Made by a program: the position numbers and the translations under genes. Below the pieces are notes generated by a model. The model searched no databases and was not told the DNA's origin. It saw only the letters and a list, made by a program, of their open reading frames with translations. Positions 26,797-35,838 of a stretch of DNA of 64,000 nt are shown one piece after another (positions within the stretch are counted from its first letter, which is position 1; each line of letters starts with the position of its first letter). Origin of the DNA: Caldifarciminota bacterium (lineage in GTDB: Bacteria > Hydrothermota > Tepidihabitantia > SM23-42); assembly GCA_020349965.1 (NCBI GenBank), contig CP070705.1, forward strand, positions 1,406,584 to 1,470,583. Reading direction: 5' to 3'.

Positions 26797-27618
26797 TCAT
26801 TCTTTATTTGCCTCTCTAACCCGCGCGGACAATTGGCTGTATACATCACAGAATTCCGGTCGGTCGCTATCGTGAAGAATACCGATCGTTATTTTGCCCG
26901 CCTTTTCCTCGTCGGATGTATTCCGCGCTACCTCGATCTGTATGCTGTTGTTTTTGTACCATTCCAGCATTTCTACTGCGTTGCCGAGACGGTTAGGGCG
27001 CGCGTAGTATGTTGGGCAGGGCGTCAGAACTTCGACGACCGAGAAGCCTTTTTTCATTATACCCTTGTTTATGTATTTGTCGAGTTGTACGGCGTGGTAG
27101 CAGGTGGTCCGTGCGACAAATGGAGCACCAGCAGCTATTGCCAATCCCGAAATGTCGAATGCAGGTTCAACATTGCCGTGAGGCGAAGTGGTACTGCGTT
27201 TACCCGCCGGCGTCGTCGGTGAAACTTGACCTCCGGTCATACCGTAGATGTAGTTATTATAAATAATGACGGTCATATCAAGGTTGCGTCGCGCAGCGTG
27301 AATGAAATGGTTACCACCTATTGCTGTGGCATCGCCATCACCGGTGACGACAATGACTTTCAGTTTGCGCTTGGCAAGCTTCAATCCAGTTGCGAATGCG
27401 ATTGCTCTACCGTGAGTTGTGTGTAGCGTGTTGAAATCCAGGTAGCCGGGCGTCCGCGAAGAACATCCGATACCGGAAACGATAGCAACATCGTCTTTTG
27501 GAATCTTACTCCGTTCAATCGCCCGCAGTAATGCCTTTAACACAATACCACATCCACATCCCGTACACCAGATATGTGGAAATTTGTCCCGTCTCAGATA
27601 CTTATCGTATGGAAACAT
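26797..27618 (-). CDS. korB: 2-oxoacid:ferredoxin oxidoreductase beta subunit
   Basis: A 273-residue TPP and [4Fe-4S] subunit. Cluster cysteines appear in HIWCTGCGCG, SGIGCSSR and LTPCPTYY, and the TPP motif is TGDGDATAIGGNHF with YNNYIYGMTGGQ. I start it at ATG 27616-27618 (MFPYDKYL), 17 nt inside the end of korA, with GGAAGAG upstream. A longer frame upstream lacks family-like residues. All catalytic residues are present, in contrast to the diverged beta copy at 6379-7155. Confidence 0.92.
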   Translation of the reverse strand: MFPYDKYLRRDKFPHIWCTGCGCGIVLKALLRAIERSKIPKDDVAIVSGIGCSSRTPGYLDFNTLHTTHGRAIAFATGLKLAKRKLKVIVVTGDGDATAIGGNHFIHAARRNLDMTVIIYNNYIYGMTGGQVSPTTPAGKRSTTSPHGNVEPAFDISGLAIAAGAPFVARTTCYHAVQLDKYINKGIMKKGFSVVEVLTPCPTYYARPNRLGNAVEMLEWYKNNSIQIEVARNTSDEEKAGKITIGILHDSDRPEFCDVYSQLSARVREANKE

Positions 27619-28741
27619 TTTTGATCTCTTCCAATATCTCATCCGGTGTGATGAGTCCACCGTCGACACGATTTACCCTTACGATGTTGCGATTGGTGGC
27701 GCAGGAGACTTCGTGTGCGATCTGTCCTAGATTCATTTCCGGTACGACGAAATTCTTAATACGTTGTGCAATTAGGCTCAGCCTTTCATGGGGGAAAGGC
27801 CATAATACGAAAGGTTGAAATATCCCGGCTTTGTATCCACTCCTTCTCGCGTCCAGCACGGCGCGGTGCGCCGAGCGTGCGCTGGAGCCGTACGCAACGA
27901 CGCAGATGTCGGCGTCTTCGAGAGATGATTCGCTGTAGGCGATTATTTCGCTCCGGTAGCGCTCGATCTTTCTGTTGATGCGACGGTTCAAGATGTCCAC
28001 CTTCTTGGGGTCGTTGGTGGGGAAACCTGTTTCATCGTGGTTGAGGCCGGTAACGTGATATCTGTAGCCAGCGCCGAACTCAGCGAACGGAGGGATGTCT
28101 GAATCAGTGTTTTCGTACGGTAGATATGACTCTGGATCTCTGCTCGTACGTTCTCTTTCGACTTGTTCAATTTCCCCTCTCGCAGGGTACACAATCTTTT
28201 CACTGACATGTCCAACGATCTCGTCGAGCAGTAATATGACCGGCGTTCTGAACCGCTCCGAGAGATTGAAGGCTCTTATTGTCCAATCGTACGTTTCACG
28301 TACCGTCGATGGCGCGACGGCAATGACCGGGTGATCCCCATGAGTACCCCAGCGGGCCTGCATTACATCGGCTTGCGAAGGAAGGGTGGGTAGTCCGGTA
28401 CTCGGTCCACCGCGCTGTACATTTACCACGACGCAAGGTACTTCAGTCATCGTTGCATATCCTATGTTCTCCTGCATCAATGAAAAGCCCGGACCGCTTG
28501 TGGCAGTCATTGATTTGACCCCGGCAAGCGAAGCGCCGATGATGGCGGCCATGGAGGCGATTTCGTCTTCCATCTGGACAAAGGTGCCACCAACCTGGGG
28601 TAAACGACGGGCAAGGAACTCGGCAATCTCGGTCGATGGTGTTATGGGATAGCCGGCAAAAAAGCGCATACCGGCAAAGAGCGCAGCTTCGGCACACGCT
28701 TCGTTGCCGGTCATCAATTTAGCATTTTCTCTATTCGACAT
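27602..28741 (-). CDS. korA: 2-oxoacid:ferredoxin oxidoreductase alpha subunit
   Basis: A 379-residue alpha subunit with GYPITPSTEIAEFLA, FVQMEDEIASMAAIIGAS, TSGPGFSLMQE and QRGGPSTGLPTLPSQADVMQ, so both the Thr and Arg substrate contacts are present. It starts at ATG 28739-28741, overlapping the korD stop by 11 nt; alternative ATGs lie 6 and 15 nt upstream. Stop and start overlaps with both neighbours point to coupled translation within korDABC. Confidence 0.92.
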   Translation of the reverse strand: MSNRENAKLMTGNEACAEAALFAGMRFFAGYPITPSTEIAEFLARRLPQVGGTFVQMEDEIASMAAIIGASLAGVKSMTATSGPGFSLMQENIGYATMTEVPCVVVNVQRGGPSTGLPTLPSQADVMQARWGTHGDHPVIAVAPSTVRETYDWTIRAFNLSERFRTPVILLLDEIVGHVSEKIVYPARGEIEQVERERTSRDPESYLPYENTDSDIPPFAEFGAGYRYHVTGLNHDETGFPTNDPKKVDILNRRINRKIERYRSEIIAYSESSLEDADICVVAYGSSARSAHRAVLDARRSGYKAGIFQPFVLWPFPHERLSLIAQRIKNFVVPEMNLGQIAHEVSCATNRNIVRVNRVDGGLITPDEILEEIKNVSIR

Positions 28742-28952
28742 GCGCATCCGAGACATTGTGCACAGTAATAGCAAAATCCGGACAATAGATCTCGCAAAGC
28801 TGACAGCCGGTGCACGCTTCAGGGTCGGCAACGTAGGCCTTTGCTTTTTGCATTGCGAGAACGTTTTTGGGGCAGAGGGCAACGCATATGAGACAGCCTT
28901 TGCACCAGTTCGTATTTATGATAACCTCATACTTGCGTGCCTTCACAGCCAT
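28731..28952 (-). CDS. korD: 2-oxoacid:ferredoxin oxidoreductase delta (ferredoxin) subunit
   Basis: A 73-residue ferredoxin with CKGCLICVALCP and CTGCQLCEIYCP, the delta subunit that carries electrons from the beta-subunit cluster. I choose ATG 28950-28952, which lies 7 nt after a TATAAT box and has no Shine-Dalgarno sequence, so its mRNA is predicted to be leaderless. A GTG at 28970 is in frame but lies upstream of the -10 box. It is the first gene of the operon. Confidence 0.88.
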   Translation of the reverse strand: MAVKARKYEVIINTNWCKGCLICVALCPKNVLAMQKAKAYVADPEACTGCQLCEIYCPDFAITVHNVSDAHVE

Positions 28953-28959
28953 GGTGTAC

Positions 28960-28987
28960 ATTATATTCACAAAAGGGTCTAGGTCAA
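28960..28987 (-). promoter_or_regulatory. Promoter of korDABC (leaderless)
   Basis: On the minus strand TTGACC (28982-28987), 16 bp, TATAAT (28960-28965), then 7 nt to the korD ATG. Spacing and sequence match the other leaderless promoters of the window. Confidence 0.75.
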
Positions 28988-29092
28988 GGATGTGTCGGTT
29001 GTTCAGCTAATCAGAACCTACGCCGTGGCGTCGAAGATGTCTGCAGGGTTACTCACGGCGGCGGTTCGCAATGATTGTCCGTTGCCAAACGT

Positions 29093-30244
29093 TCAGACAT
29101 TGAGATGGAGGAAGAAATTCATGAATTCGCGCACGAAGATGGTGACGGGAATCGCCAAGACCACACCCCAGACGCCAAATGTAGTGCCGCCGATGATCAA
29201 TGCAACCATGACGATGACCGGGTGCAATCTAGATGCTTTGCCTATGATCAATGGACCCAGATAGACATTCTCGATGAGCTGTTCACCGACATACACGGCG
29301 ACGATCTTAATGAGATTGACGAACGGATCAGGGCTCGTAAGACCGATCGCGATCGCAGGGATAAAGCTCAAGATGTATCCGATGTTCGGTATGAGGTTGC
29401 AGATGCCGGCAATGATGCCGAGCAGGAGATAGTATTTGATCCCCAATATCCACAGCGTAAATCCGACGATAAATCCTACAACGACCATCAGTGTTAGCTG
29501 TCCGCGGAAGAATCGCGCCAGGGATGTATTGAGTTTTTGTATAAATGCCTCGATTCGCCGGGCATCTTTGCGAGAGAAGAGGTTTCGAAACCATGATAGG
29601 ATTCGGTCACGGTCCGCAAGGAATAGATAGGCTGACAGCGGAATGATAATGATATTATATATGACGATGATGAGGCTTTCTATTCCTTTACCGATCTGAC
29701 TGATGGTAGTGAATATACCTGTAACGATGTTATTGAGATGGTTTGTGATTGTGTTGGTGAGGATGTTCGGATCGATCTCAATGCCGATCTGGGACACTTT
29801 GTCTATTACGGTGCTAAAAAACAGCTGGGATTGTTGAACGAGATCGGGCATCCTGATTATCAGTCTCTGCATTTCATCGACGAGGCCGGATATTATGAGA
29901 AAGATCAGCATGGGAAACAAGGCGATGATCGGGAGGAGGCAGAGGAGGATGGCGAGGCTTCTTGGTACTCTTTTCGCTTCGAGCACGTTCACGATGGGTG
30001 TAAGGATGTAGGCTAGACCAATGCCAATGATGAATGGTGCGAGTAGAGAGAAATGGCTGAACACCACTGAGAGCAAGAGAAAGAGTATCGTCAACAGAAA
30101 TACCGGTCTCACGCGGGATCTCTTTCTATCCGGCCAAAGCATTACCAGGATGATGACGAGTAACCACACCGGAGAGAAAGTTTTCGACAGCACCAGGAAT
30201 GCCGACAGCAAGATCAGTGCGATATAGGGAAGAACGTGTTGCAT
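29093..30244 (-). CDS. AI-2E/PerM-family membrane transporter
   Basis: A 383-residue polytopic membrane protein of the AI-2E transporter (PerM/YdiK) family. Several hydrophobic segments are visible: two near the N-terminus, LAILLCLLPIIALFPMLIFLI, then LTLMVVVGFIVGFTLWILGI and a C-terminal set including VIVMVALIIGGTTFGVWG. The latter matches the family signature ending VxGxLLAxP-like (VLAIPVTIFVREF). Members export signalling molecules, sodium/protons or other solutes; the substrate cannot be inferred. The ATG is 6 nt from a TATAAT box (leaderless), and the gene diverges from a chaperone operon. Confidence 0.85.
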   Translation of the reverse strand: MQHVLPYIALILLSAFLVLSKTFSPVWLLVIILVMLWPDRKRSRVRPVFLLTILFLLLSVVFSHFSLLAPFIIGIGLAYILTPIVNVLEAKRVPRSLAILLCLLPIIALFPMLIFLIISGLVDEMQRLIIRMPDLVQQSQLFFSTVIDKVSQIGIEIDPNILTNTITNHLNNIVTGIFTTISQIGKGIESLIIVIYNIIIIPLSAYLFLADRDRILSWFRNLFSRKDARRIEAFIQKLNTSLARFFRGQLTLMVVVGFIVGFTLWILGIKYYLLLGIIAGICNLIPNIGYILSFIPAIAIGLTSPDPFVNLIKIVAVYVGEQLIENVYLGPLIIGKASRLHPVIVMVALIIGGTTFGVWGVVLAIPVTIFVREFMNFFLHLNV

Positions 30245-30250
30245 CTTTCT

Positions 30251-30278
30251 ATTATATCAGGGTGGATCGTCAAATCAA
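30251..30278 (-). promoter_or_regulatory. Promoter of the PerM-like gene (leaderless)
   Basis: On the minus strand TTGATT (30273-30278), 16 bp, TATAAT (30251-30256), 6 nt to ATG 30244. It lies back to back with the divergent promoter at 30282-30309; the two -35 boxes are only 3 bp apart. Confidence 0.65.
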
Positions 30279-30281
30279 GGC

Positions 30282-30309
30282 TTGACTTCCATGGTCGTTT
30301 GTGTAGAAT
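30282..30309 (+). promoter_or_regulatory. Promoter of the PpiC/SurA operon
   Basis: TTGACT (30282-30287), 16 bp, TAGAAT (30304-30309), then 17 nt to ATG 30327 with AAAGGAGAAGGT before it. The predicted leader is about 10 nt and includes the Shine-Dalgarno site, so this promoter is short-leadered rather than leaderless. Confidence 0.75.
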
Positions 30310-30326
30310 AGCACAAAGGAGAAGGT

Positions 30327-31613
30327 ATGCTTAATCCCAGAATACTATGCGTTGTTCTTTTTTTGTTTCTTGTCGGATGTTCTAATGAGGACAAGACGGT
30401 TCTCACTATCGGGAATACTCAGTACACAGTGGCAGATTTTAAGGAGCAGATTAAATTCGCGCCGGCCGAAGATTCAGTGAAGAGGATGAAAAAAATCGAA
30501 GATTACGTTAATCAGATGCTGGTCGTCGAAGAAGCAAAAGCCGCAGGCTACGAAGAGGACCCCGTCGTGAAGACGGCATTCGAAACAAACCGTCGGGAAG
30601 TCATTTGGCGGTCATATTATACGGATGTCATACTTGGAAAAGTGAAGGTGAGCGACAGGGAGGTTCGTGACCTGTATAACAAGATCATCGACCAGTATCA
30701 TCTTGCGCAGATCGTCGTCGCCGAAGAATCCTTGGCTAACCACGTGAGTGCCGAGTTGAAGAAAGGGAGACCATTCGAGGAACTGCTTGCCTTCTCGCTC
30801 GATACGCTGACGGAAAACGGTGACATTGGTACTTTCTCGGCAGTTTCAATTCCGCCCGAGATCATGGTTTCGCTGAAAAAGGTTAAGGAAGGCGGAGTGA
30901 CGCCGGTTATTGAGTTTGGCGAATATTTCATGATATTCAAGGTTATCGAGCACACCGTTGCCGAGACGCCGACCTTCGAAGAGGTGAAAGAGAATATTGA
31001 GAAGAATATCTGGCAGGAGAAAGCACGGGAGGAAGGGGAGAAGTACTTCAACAGAATAATGGAGCAGGCAAAAGTCGAGTACAATCAAGAAGGGTTGGCT
31101 ATTCTCCTGAAGCCGGACTCACTCCTGACCGAGGAGGACCTCAATACTTGGGTGGTGAAGAAGTATGATACATCGTTCGTCTATGTGCGTTCGGTCATCG
31201 ATGCAGTGCGTTATTTGCACGGCGGTTCACAGGCGGATCCGAAGTACTTGATCGACCAGGAGTTGATCTCCGATCTGATATATGATGAGGCAATCAAGAC
31301 TTATTATGATCGGCGGAAATCGACAAAGAGAAAACTCCGCAGCACGCACGCATCACTCATGTACCAGAAATACTACTCCGACAGAGTGCTTGAGAAGGCC
31401 GTGGTCGACTCCGCGGAAGTCAAGGAATATTACACGACTCATCGCGACGAATTCGATAAAGAATATTCGCGCGCATTCTCTGTCGCTCGCGCAAGAGTGC
31501 GTGATGCTATTATCGACAGCCTGCGGAGTAATCTATTTGGAGAGCTTCGCGACAAATACAAACCGCTGGTGGACGAGACCGTTCTCGCCCAGCTCTTGAA
31601 GGAGGAAAAGTGA
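30327..31613 (+). CDS. Lipoprotein with parvulin-type (PpiC/SurA) peptidyl-prolyl isomerase domain
   Basis: A 428-residue periplasmic lipoprotein. The signal ends in FLFLVGC, a lipobox. A SurA-N-like helical region follows (DYVNQMLVVEEAKAAGYEED), then a parvulin domain with YHLAQIVV, GDIGTFS and IEFGEYFMIFKV, and a long charged C-terminal region. Such proteins chaperone outer-membrane proteins and act as prolyl isomerases. AAAGGAG precedes the ATG. It is first of three related genes and overlaps the next by four bases. Confidence 0.82.
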   Translation: MLNPRILCVVLFLFLVGCSNEDKTVLTIGNTQYTVADFKEQIKFAPAEDSVKRMKKIEDYVNQMLVVEEAKAAGYEEDPVVKTAFETNRREVIWRSYYTDVILGKVKVSDREVRDLYNKIIDQYHLAQIVVAEESLANHVSAELKKGRPFEELLAFSLDTLTENGDIGTFSAVSIPPEIMVSLKKVKEGGVTPVIEFGEYFMIFKVIEHTVAETPTFEEVKENIEKNIWQEKAREEGEKYFNRIMEQAKVEYNQEGLAILLKPDSLLTEEDLNTWVVKKYDTSFVYVRSVIDAVRYLHGGSQADPKYLIDQELISDLIYDEAIKTYYDRRKSTKRKLRSTHASLMYQKYYSDRVLEKAVVDSAEVKEYYTTHRDEFDKEYSRAFSVARARVRDAIIDSLRSNLFGELRDKYKPLVDETVLAQLLKEEK

Positions 31614-32428
31614 GGATAATTGCCAGTTTGTTCATCTTAATGCTGTTGCTCAATTGCGCAGCTCAAGAAAAGGATGTCATCGTAACCGTCAACGGTTCGA
31701 CATTGACTAAGAAGGAGTTTGAGCAGTATGTGCCGGATGCCGACTACGATCAAATCGGTGAAGACCGAATTAATGCATTTCTCGAAGATTGGATTCAGCA
31801 AGAGATATTGTATCTGCAGGCTAAGAAGACCGGTGTAGATAAGGAAGATTCAGTCAGGTTTGTACTTGATCAGTACGCTAAGAATTTCCTGGCAATGGAA
31901 TTGGTGCGCCGCGAGTTCGGTACTACCACTGTTACTGAGAAAGAAATACGGGAGTACTTCGACCAGCACAAAAATGAATTTCTCTATGCCGTGAAACTTG
32001 GGCAAATAGTTCTCCCCACGCGCGAGCTGGCGACGCGGACGTCAGAAGAAATCAAAGCGGGTGCCGATTTTTTCAAACTTGCGCGTGAGCGTTCATTGAC
32101 GCGGTATCAAGATCCCGAGAATCCGAGGATCATTACCGAATACCTGCCGCGCGGTGTCATCGCCGATTTCGCGATCGAAGAGTTGATCTTCAGCATGACG
32201 CCAGGCGAGGTTTCGGAAGCCATACCATATGTGCAGGGTACGTATCTCATTGTCAAAATGGTCGACAAGAGGAAGATAAAAGCACAGGTGGAACTGACCG
32301 ATGAGATAAAGGGTCAGATATACAACTACCTGCTTGCATCCAAGTACCAGACTTTTCTTGAAGGATATGTGGATAGTCTGAAGGCTACTTACAAGATCAT
32401 CACCGATCTTTCGCCGCTCAAGAAGTGA
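31610..32428 (+). CDS. Second PpiC/SurA-like lipoprotein
   Basis: A 272-residue lipoprotein with signal ILMLLLNC, N-terminal helices (DWIQQEILYLQAKKTG) and a parvulin-like domain (VKLGQIVLPTRELA to YVQGTYLIVKMVDKR). GTG 31610 overlaps the upstream stop and has GGAGG at ideal distance. It is shorter than its neighbour because it lacks the long C-terminal region. It probably works in the same periplasmic chaperone set. Confidence 0.8.
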   Translation: MRIIASLFILMLLLNCAAQEKDVIVTVNGSTLTKKEFEQYVPDADYDQIGEDRINAFLEDWIQQEILYLQAKKTGVDKEDSVRFVLDQYAKNFLAMELVRREFGTTTVTEKEIREYFDQHKNEFLYAVKLGQIVLPTRELATRTSEEIKAGADFFKLARERSLTRYQDPENPRIITEYLPRGVIADFAIEELIFSMTPGEVSEAIPYVQGTYLIVKMVDKRKIKAQVELTDEIKGQIYNYLLASKYQTFLEGYVDSLKATYKIITDLSPLKK

Positions 32429-32458
32429 CAGTAATCCAATAAACGTAGGCAGGCGAGC

Positions 32459-33700
32459 GTGTTTCTACTTCTGTTTCTCACGGCAAGCCTTGCAGATCAG
32501 GTTGCCGCCTTTGTTGGCAATGACGTAATTCTGTTCAGCGAGGTTTCAGAGAATGTGAGCATTCTGTCTAACGATCCCGTAGCGCGGCAGATGTTTTCAA
32601 CGGATGAGGAGCTTGATGAATATGTGGTCGATCAGCTCGTCTCCAACCAGTTGCTGTTAATTGAAGCAGAGGCTGAATCGATCGTGGTAGGCGATGAGGA
32701 AGTCGCTCCTCTCGTCAATCAGAATGTCGAGAACCTGAAGAGTAATTTTCCTTCCGAGGCAAATTTCTTTACCTATCTTGATGAGCAGGGGATCAGCCTT
32801 GAGGAATTGAAGGAATACTACCAGAAAAATCTGAAGTCGCGGCTTATCGTGGAGCGGTTGATCTCAAAGAAATTTGCCTCCAAGATAATGATATCGCCGA
32901 TTGCGGTTAAGCAGTTCTACGAAGAAAATAAGGATTCCATCGCCAACCTTCCTGGCAGAGTGAAACTGGCCCATATTCTCCTTCCTGTTGTACCGGGCCA
33001 GGATGAATTGATGAGGGGTTATGAGAAAGCGACGGATGTTTACAGATTGCTACTGTCCGGCGCGGATTTTGCTGTTATTGCACAGGAATTTTCAGAGGAT
33101 GAGAATTCCCGCAGAAAGGGCGGAATGCTGGGCAAGATAACGAAGGGCGAGACTATTGAAGATTTTGAGGATATCGTATTCAAACTAAAACCAGGTGTGG
33201 TATCGCAACCATTCGCCACACGGCTAGGTTATCATATCGTTGAAGTGTTGAATAAAGGATCGGACTGGGTGTTGCTGAGGCAGATCCTCATAAAGGTAGG
33301 CGTAACCCGTCAGGATACGCTGCGGACCAATAATCTTGCCAACAGACTCAGAGATCAAATTCGCAGCGGTACCGATTTTGACAGTCTGGCAAAGGAACAT
33401 TCGAGAGATCCGAATGTCGATCTGGGTGAATTCGATACCGAGCGGCTTACACCGCCTTTTGACAGCGTCGTAAGGGGGATGGAAGAAGGGGATGTAAGCG
33501 AGCCGGTTCTTACACCGTATGGTTTTCACCTGCTCTACGTGAAAGAGAAAGTACCGCAGCGTACTCTGACTTTCGAAGAACTGCGGGATCGTATCATGCA
33601 GTATCTTTACCAACAGGATGTACAGGTGAAGTACGATGAACTCGTTCGCGATCTCAAAGAGAAGGTCTTCGTCAAGGTATTCTATCCACCAGAGCGTTAA
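32459..33700 (+). CDS. surA: SurA-like periplasmic chaperone with two parvulin domains
   Basis: A 413-residue protein with a Sec signal (FLLLFLTASLA) cleaved before DQVAAFVGNDVILFSE, typical of SurA. An N-terminal chaperone domain is followed by two rotamase domains. The first (about residues 165-265) has LAHILLPVVPG and RKGGMLGKITKGE. The second (about 270-375) has LRQILIKVGVTR and LTPYGFHLLYVKEK. SurA escorts outer-membrane proteins to the BAM machinery. Start GTG 32459 lies after GGCAGGCGAGC, 30 nt downstream of the previous gene. Family length is normal. Confidence 0.88.
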   Translation: MFLLLFLTASLADQVAAFVGNDVILFSEVSENVSILSNDPVARQMFSTDEELDEYVVDQLVSNQLLLIEAEAESIVVGDEEVAPLVNQNVENLKSNFPSEANFFTYLDEQGISLEELKEYYQKNLKSRLIVERLISKKFASKIMISPIAVKQFYEENKDSIANLPGRVKLAHILLPVVPGQDELMRGYEKATDVYRLLLSGADFAVIAQEFSEDENSRRKGGMLGKITKGETIEDFEDIVFKLKPGVVSQPFATRLGYHIVEVLNKGSDWVLLRQILIKVGVTRQDTLRTNNLANRLRDQIRSGTDFDSLAKEHSRDPNVDLGEFDTERLTPPFDSVVRGMEEGDVSEPVLTPYGFHLLYVKEKVPQRTLTFEELRDRIMQYLYQQDVQVKYDELVRDLKEKVFVKVFYPPER

Positions 33701-33825
33701 CAAGTACATCATGTAAGGACGCGCAGGCCCACGCAACACCGACAACGCGCGGCCTTCGCAGCCGGTTTGATCGTTCAGTAGGAAACTGCGAAAGGTATCT
33801 TTCCCATTAGAAAACCAAGAGGAAG
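33701..33825 (+). other. Unassigned intergenic stretch after surA
   Basis: About 125 bp between surA and the cca promoter. It contains short GC-rich segments (GGCC repeats, GCGCGG) and a small hairpin GAAAG-GTAT-CTTTC at 33790-33803. No T-tract terminator and no convincing ORF or known riboswitch motif is visible. Confidence 0.4.
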
Positions 33826-33853
33826 TTGACATGAATAGATGGTTGATTAGAAT
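33826..33853 (+). promoter_or_regulatory. Promoter of the cca-like gene (leaderless)
   Basis: TTGACA (33826-33831), 16 bp, TAGAAT (33848-33853), 6 nt to ATG 33860. A TTG codon at 33857 is in frame, but ATG 33860 fits the spacing of other leaderless starts. Confidence 0.75.
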
Positions 33854-33859
33854 TGTTTG

Positions 33860-35230
33860 ATGAAGAAGGTGGACGAGTACGTGAGAAACAGCGGGACGGT
33901 TGCGCAGATTTCCCGATTAGGTAAAGGCCGTGATCTGTATCTCGTCGGGGGTACGGTGAGGGATATACTCCTGGACATTCAACCTCGGGATTATGATTTC
34001 GCCGTGAGCGGTCCGGCAATGGACTTTGCGCGGAGCGTTGCGAGGGAAATCCGAGGTGCATATGTAGTGCTTGATGAAAGCGCCGACGAGGCACGTGTCG
34101 TAAAAGATGAGTTAATCTGCGATTTCATTGGCCTCGACGACAGAGGCATCATCCCTGACCTCAAGCGTCGCGACTTCACGATAAATGCGATGGCAGTGAA
34201 CATAAAGGATTTGGCGTTTTTCGATCCCTGCGGAGGAGCCAGAGACATACGAAAGAGGATCATTCGTCCAACGTCTCCGGACGCGTTGATCATTGATCCG
34301 CTCAGGATCCTGCGAGGATTCAGATTTGCCATCGAACTGAAGTTCAACCTCCACCGTGATTTCGATAAGTTGGCAAGGAACATCACACTGGAAGATGTCG
34401 CTGCGGAACGCGTTGGCGAAGAATTGACGCGAATCATGTCGCATAGTTCATCGTTCGAGACGATTTTGAGAATAAATAGTCTTGGGTTATTCAACGAGAT
34501 CTTTCCCGAGGCTCATAAATTGCTTGAGGATTTCGATCTGTGGAATCATTCGCTCAATACTTACGGCGCAGTGGAGAATTTGATCGGGCGCGGTTTCTTT
34601 AAGAAACTTCAGCCGGAGTACTCAAGTTATTTCGCTGAGCCGAACCGAGTGCCCTTATGCAAACTTGCCGGTCTCTTCCACGATGTGGCAAAACCGGATA
34701 CTTTGCTTGTCAAGGAAGGAGAGGTGCACTTCTACGGGCATGATACCATCGGTGCGAGAATGATCGAAAAGATCGCCCATCGGCGCTTGCGACTTTCGAG
34801 GCATGATACTGATGTGCTGAAAAAGCTTGTCAAGGAACATATGAGGTTGCATCTCCTTGCGACCAATCCCGAACTGACCGATCGGGCGATTCGACGTTTC
34901 TTCCGCCATCTCGAGGTAGATTGGTTCGGTGCCATGATCATTGCCTGGGCCGATGGTTATGCCACTGGAGGCAAGACAAAGCACCTCGAGAAGGCATTTA
35001 CCAGAATGGTCGCTTTGCACCGCGCAGATATGGCAAAACCCAGGGTCGAGAGATTGGTGACCGGCCATGATCTCATTGCCCTCGGCATGAAACCGGGGCC
35101 TGCCTTCAAGACGATACTACAGGAACTCCTCGACCTGCAATTAGAGGGCGAGATCGACGAGAAATCCGATGCCTTGAACAGGGCAAGAATGATTGCTGCA
35201 AGGCTTGCCGAAGGCGACGACGTCCAATAG
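33860..35230 (+). CDS. cca: CCA-adding / poly(A) polymerase family nucleotidyltransferase with HD domain
   Basis: A 456-residue class II tRNA nucleotidyltransferase family protein. The catalytic head shows LYLVGGTVRDILLD and YDFAVSG (the DxD site), then LKRRDFTINAMAV and DPLRILRGFRFA, the nucleotide- and RNA-binding motifs. The C-terminal half contains an HD domain (LAGLFHDVAKPDT, HDTIGARM). It adds CCA to tRNA 3' ends or poly(A) to RNA; these two activities cannot be told apart here. HD-containing members are common in bacteria. Confidence 0.88.
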   Translation: MKKVDEYVRNSGTVAQISRLGKGRDLYLVGGTVRDILLDIQPRDYDFAVSGPAMDFARSVAREIRGAYVVLDESADEARVVKDELICDFIGLDDRGIIPDLKRRDFTINAMAVNIKDLAFFDPCGGARDIRKRIIRPTSPDALIIDPLRILRGFRFAIELKFNLHRDFDKLARNITLEDVAAERVGEELTRIMSHSSSFETILRINSLGLFNEIFPEAHKLLEDFDLWNHSLNTYGAVENLIGRGFFKKLQPEYSSYFAEPNRVPLCKLAGLFHDVAKPDTLLVKEGEVHFYGHDTIGARMIEKIAHRRLRLSRHDTDVLKKLVKEHMRLHLLATNPELTDRAIRRFFRHLEVDWFGAMIIAWADGYATGGKTKHLEKAFTRMVALHRADMAKPRVERLVTGHDLIALGMKPGPAFKTILQELLDLQLEGEIDEKSDALNRARMIAARLAEGDDVQ

Positions 35231-35274
35231 CTACTGGCAGGACGGATCGATGCGCAATGTCGACACAGAAACAT

Positions 35275-35302
35275 TTGACACCGATCAACTGCCGGGTATA
35301 AT
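35275..35302 (+). promoter_or_regulatory. Promoter of hslV (leaderless)
   Basis: TTGACA (35275-35280), 16 bp, TATAAT (35297-35302), 8 nt to ATG 35311. The TTG at 35302 that would lengthen the ORF overlaps the last base of the -10 box. Confidence 0.75.
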
Positions 35303-35310
35303 TGAATGAC

Positions 35311-35835
35311 ATGAAAGCTACGACAATTATCGGTTTAAGGCACAAGAATAAGGTCGCGATCGGGTGCGATGGTCAGGTGACGACAGGTGAGACGGTAATG
35401 AAACGCACGGCGCGGAAGATACGCAAGATCTACAGCGACCGGATCCTCGCCGGATTTGCCGGATCGACAGCCGATGCATTGACGCTTTTCGAGCGGTTCG
35501 AGTCGAAGCTGGAGGAATTCAGGGGTAATCTGCCGCGCAGTGCAGTTGAATTGGCCAAGGACTGGCGTCAGGACAAAGTCCTGCGCAGGCTCGAAGCACT
35601 GTTGGCGATTCTCGATGAGGAACACACATACATCGTTTCCGGCTCGGGCGATGTAATCGAGCCGGATGACGGCATCGCGGCGATCGGCTCCGGTGGTCCT
35701 TATGCACTTGCCGCTTGTCGTGGCCTGGTCAAGTACTCTGATCTATCTGCCCGTGAAATCGTCGAAGAGTCGATCAGGATCGCAGCAGGTATTTGTATAT
35801 ATACGAATACGGAGATACATACCGAAGAACTTTAG
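35311..35835 (+). CDS. hslV: HslV protease subunit
   Basis: A 174-residue threonine protease of the HslUV (ClpQY) complex. The start [10 protein letters not shown] places the catalytic threonine near the N-terminus, and [46 protein letters not shown] and ICIYTN match HslV throughout. The HslV of many bacteria begins M-T-T; here the processed N-terminus would be after a few residues (KAT-T). The ATPase hslU is not next door: the next gene is a convergent sigma factor. Confidence 0.9.
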   Translation: MKATTIIGLRHKNKVAIGCDGQVTTGETVMKRTARKIRKIYSDRILAGFAGSTADALTLFERFESKLEEFRGNLPRSAVELAKDWRQDKVLRRLEALLAILDEEHTYIVSGSGDVIEPDDGIAAIGSGGPYALAACRGLVKYSDLSAREIVEESIRIAAGICIYTNTEIHTEEL

Positions 35836-35838
35836 GGC

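Noticed and set aside
33706-33800. Possible c-di-GMP or other riboswitch after surA
   Set aside because: No match to conserved GEMM, TPP, cobalamin or fluoride riboswitch cores; it is also upstream of a leaderless start.
33224-33832. 202-codon minus-strand ORF over the surA end
   Set aside because: surA has clear rotamase motifs in the sense frame; the antisense frame has none.
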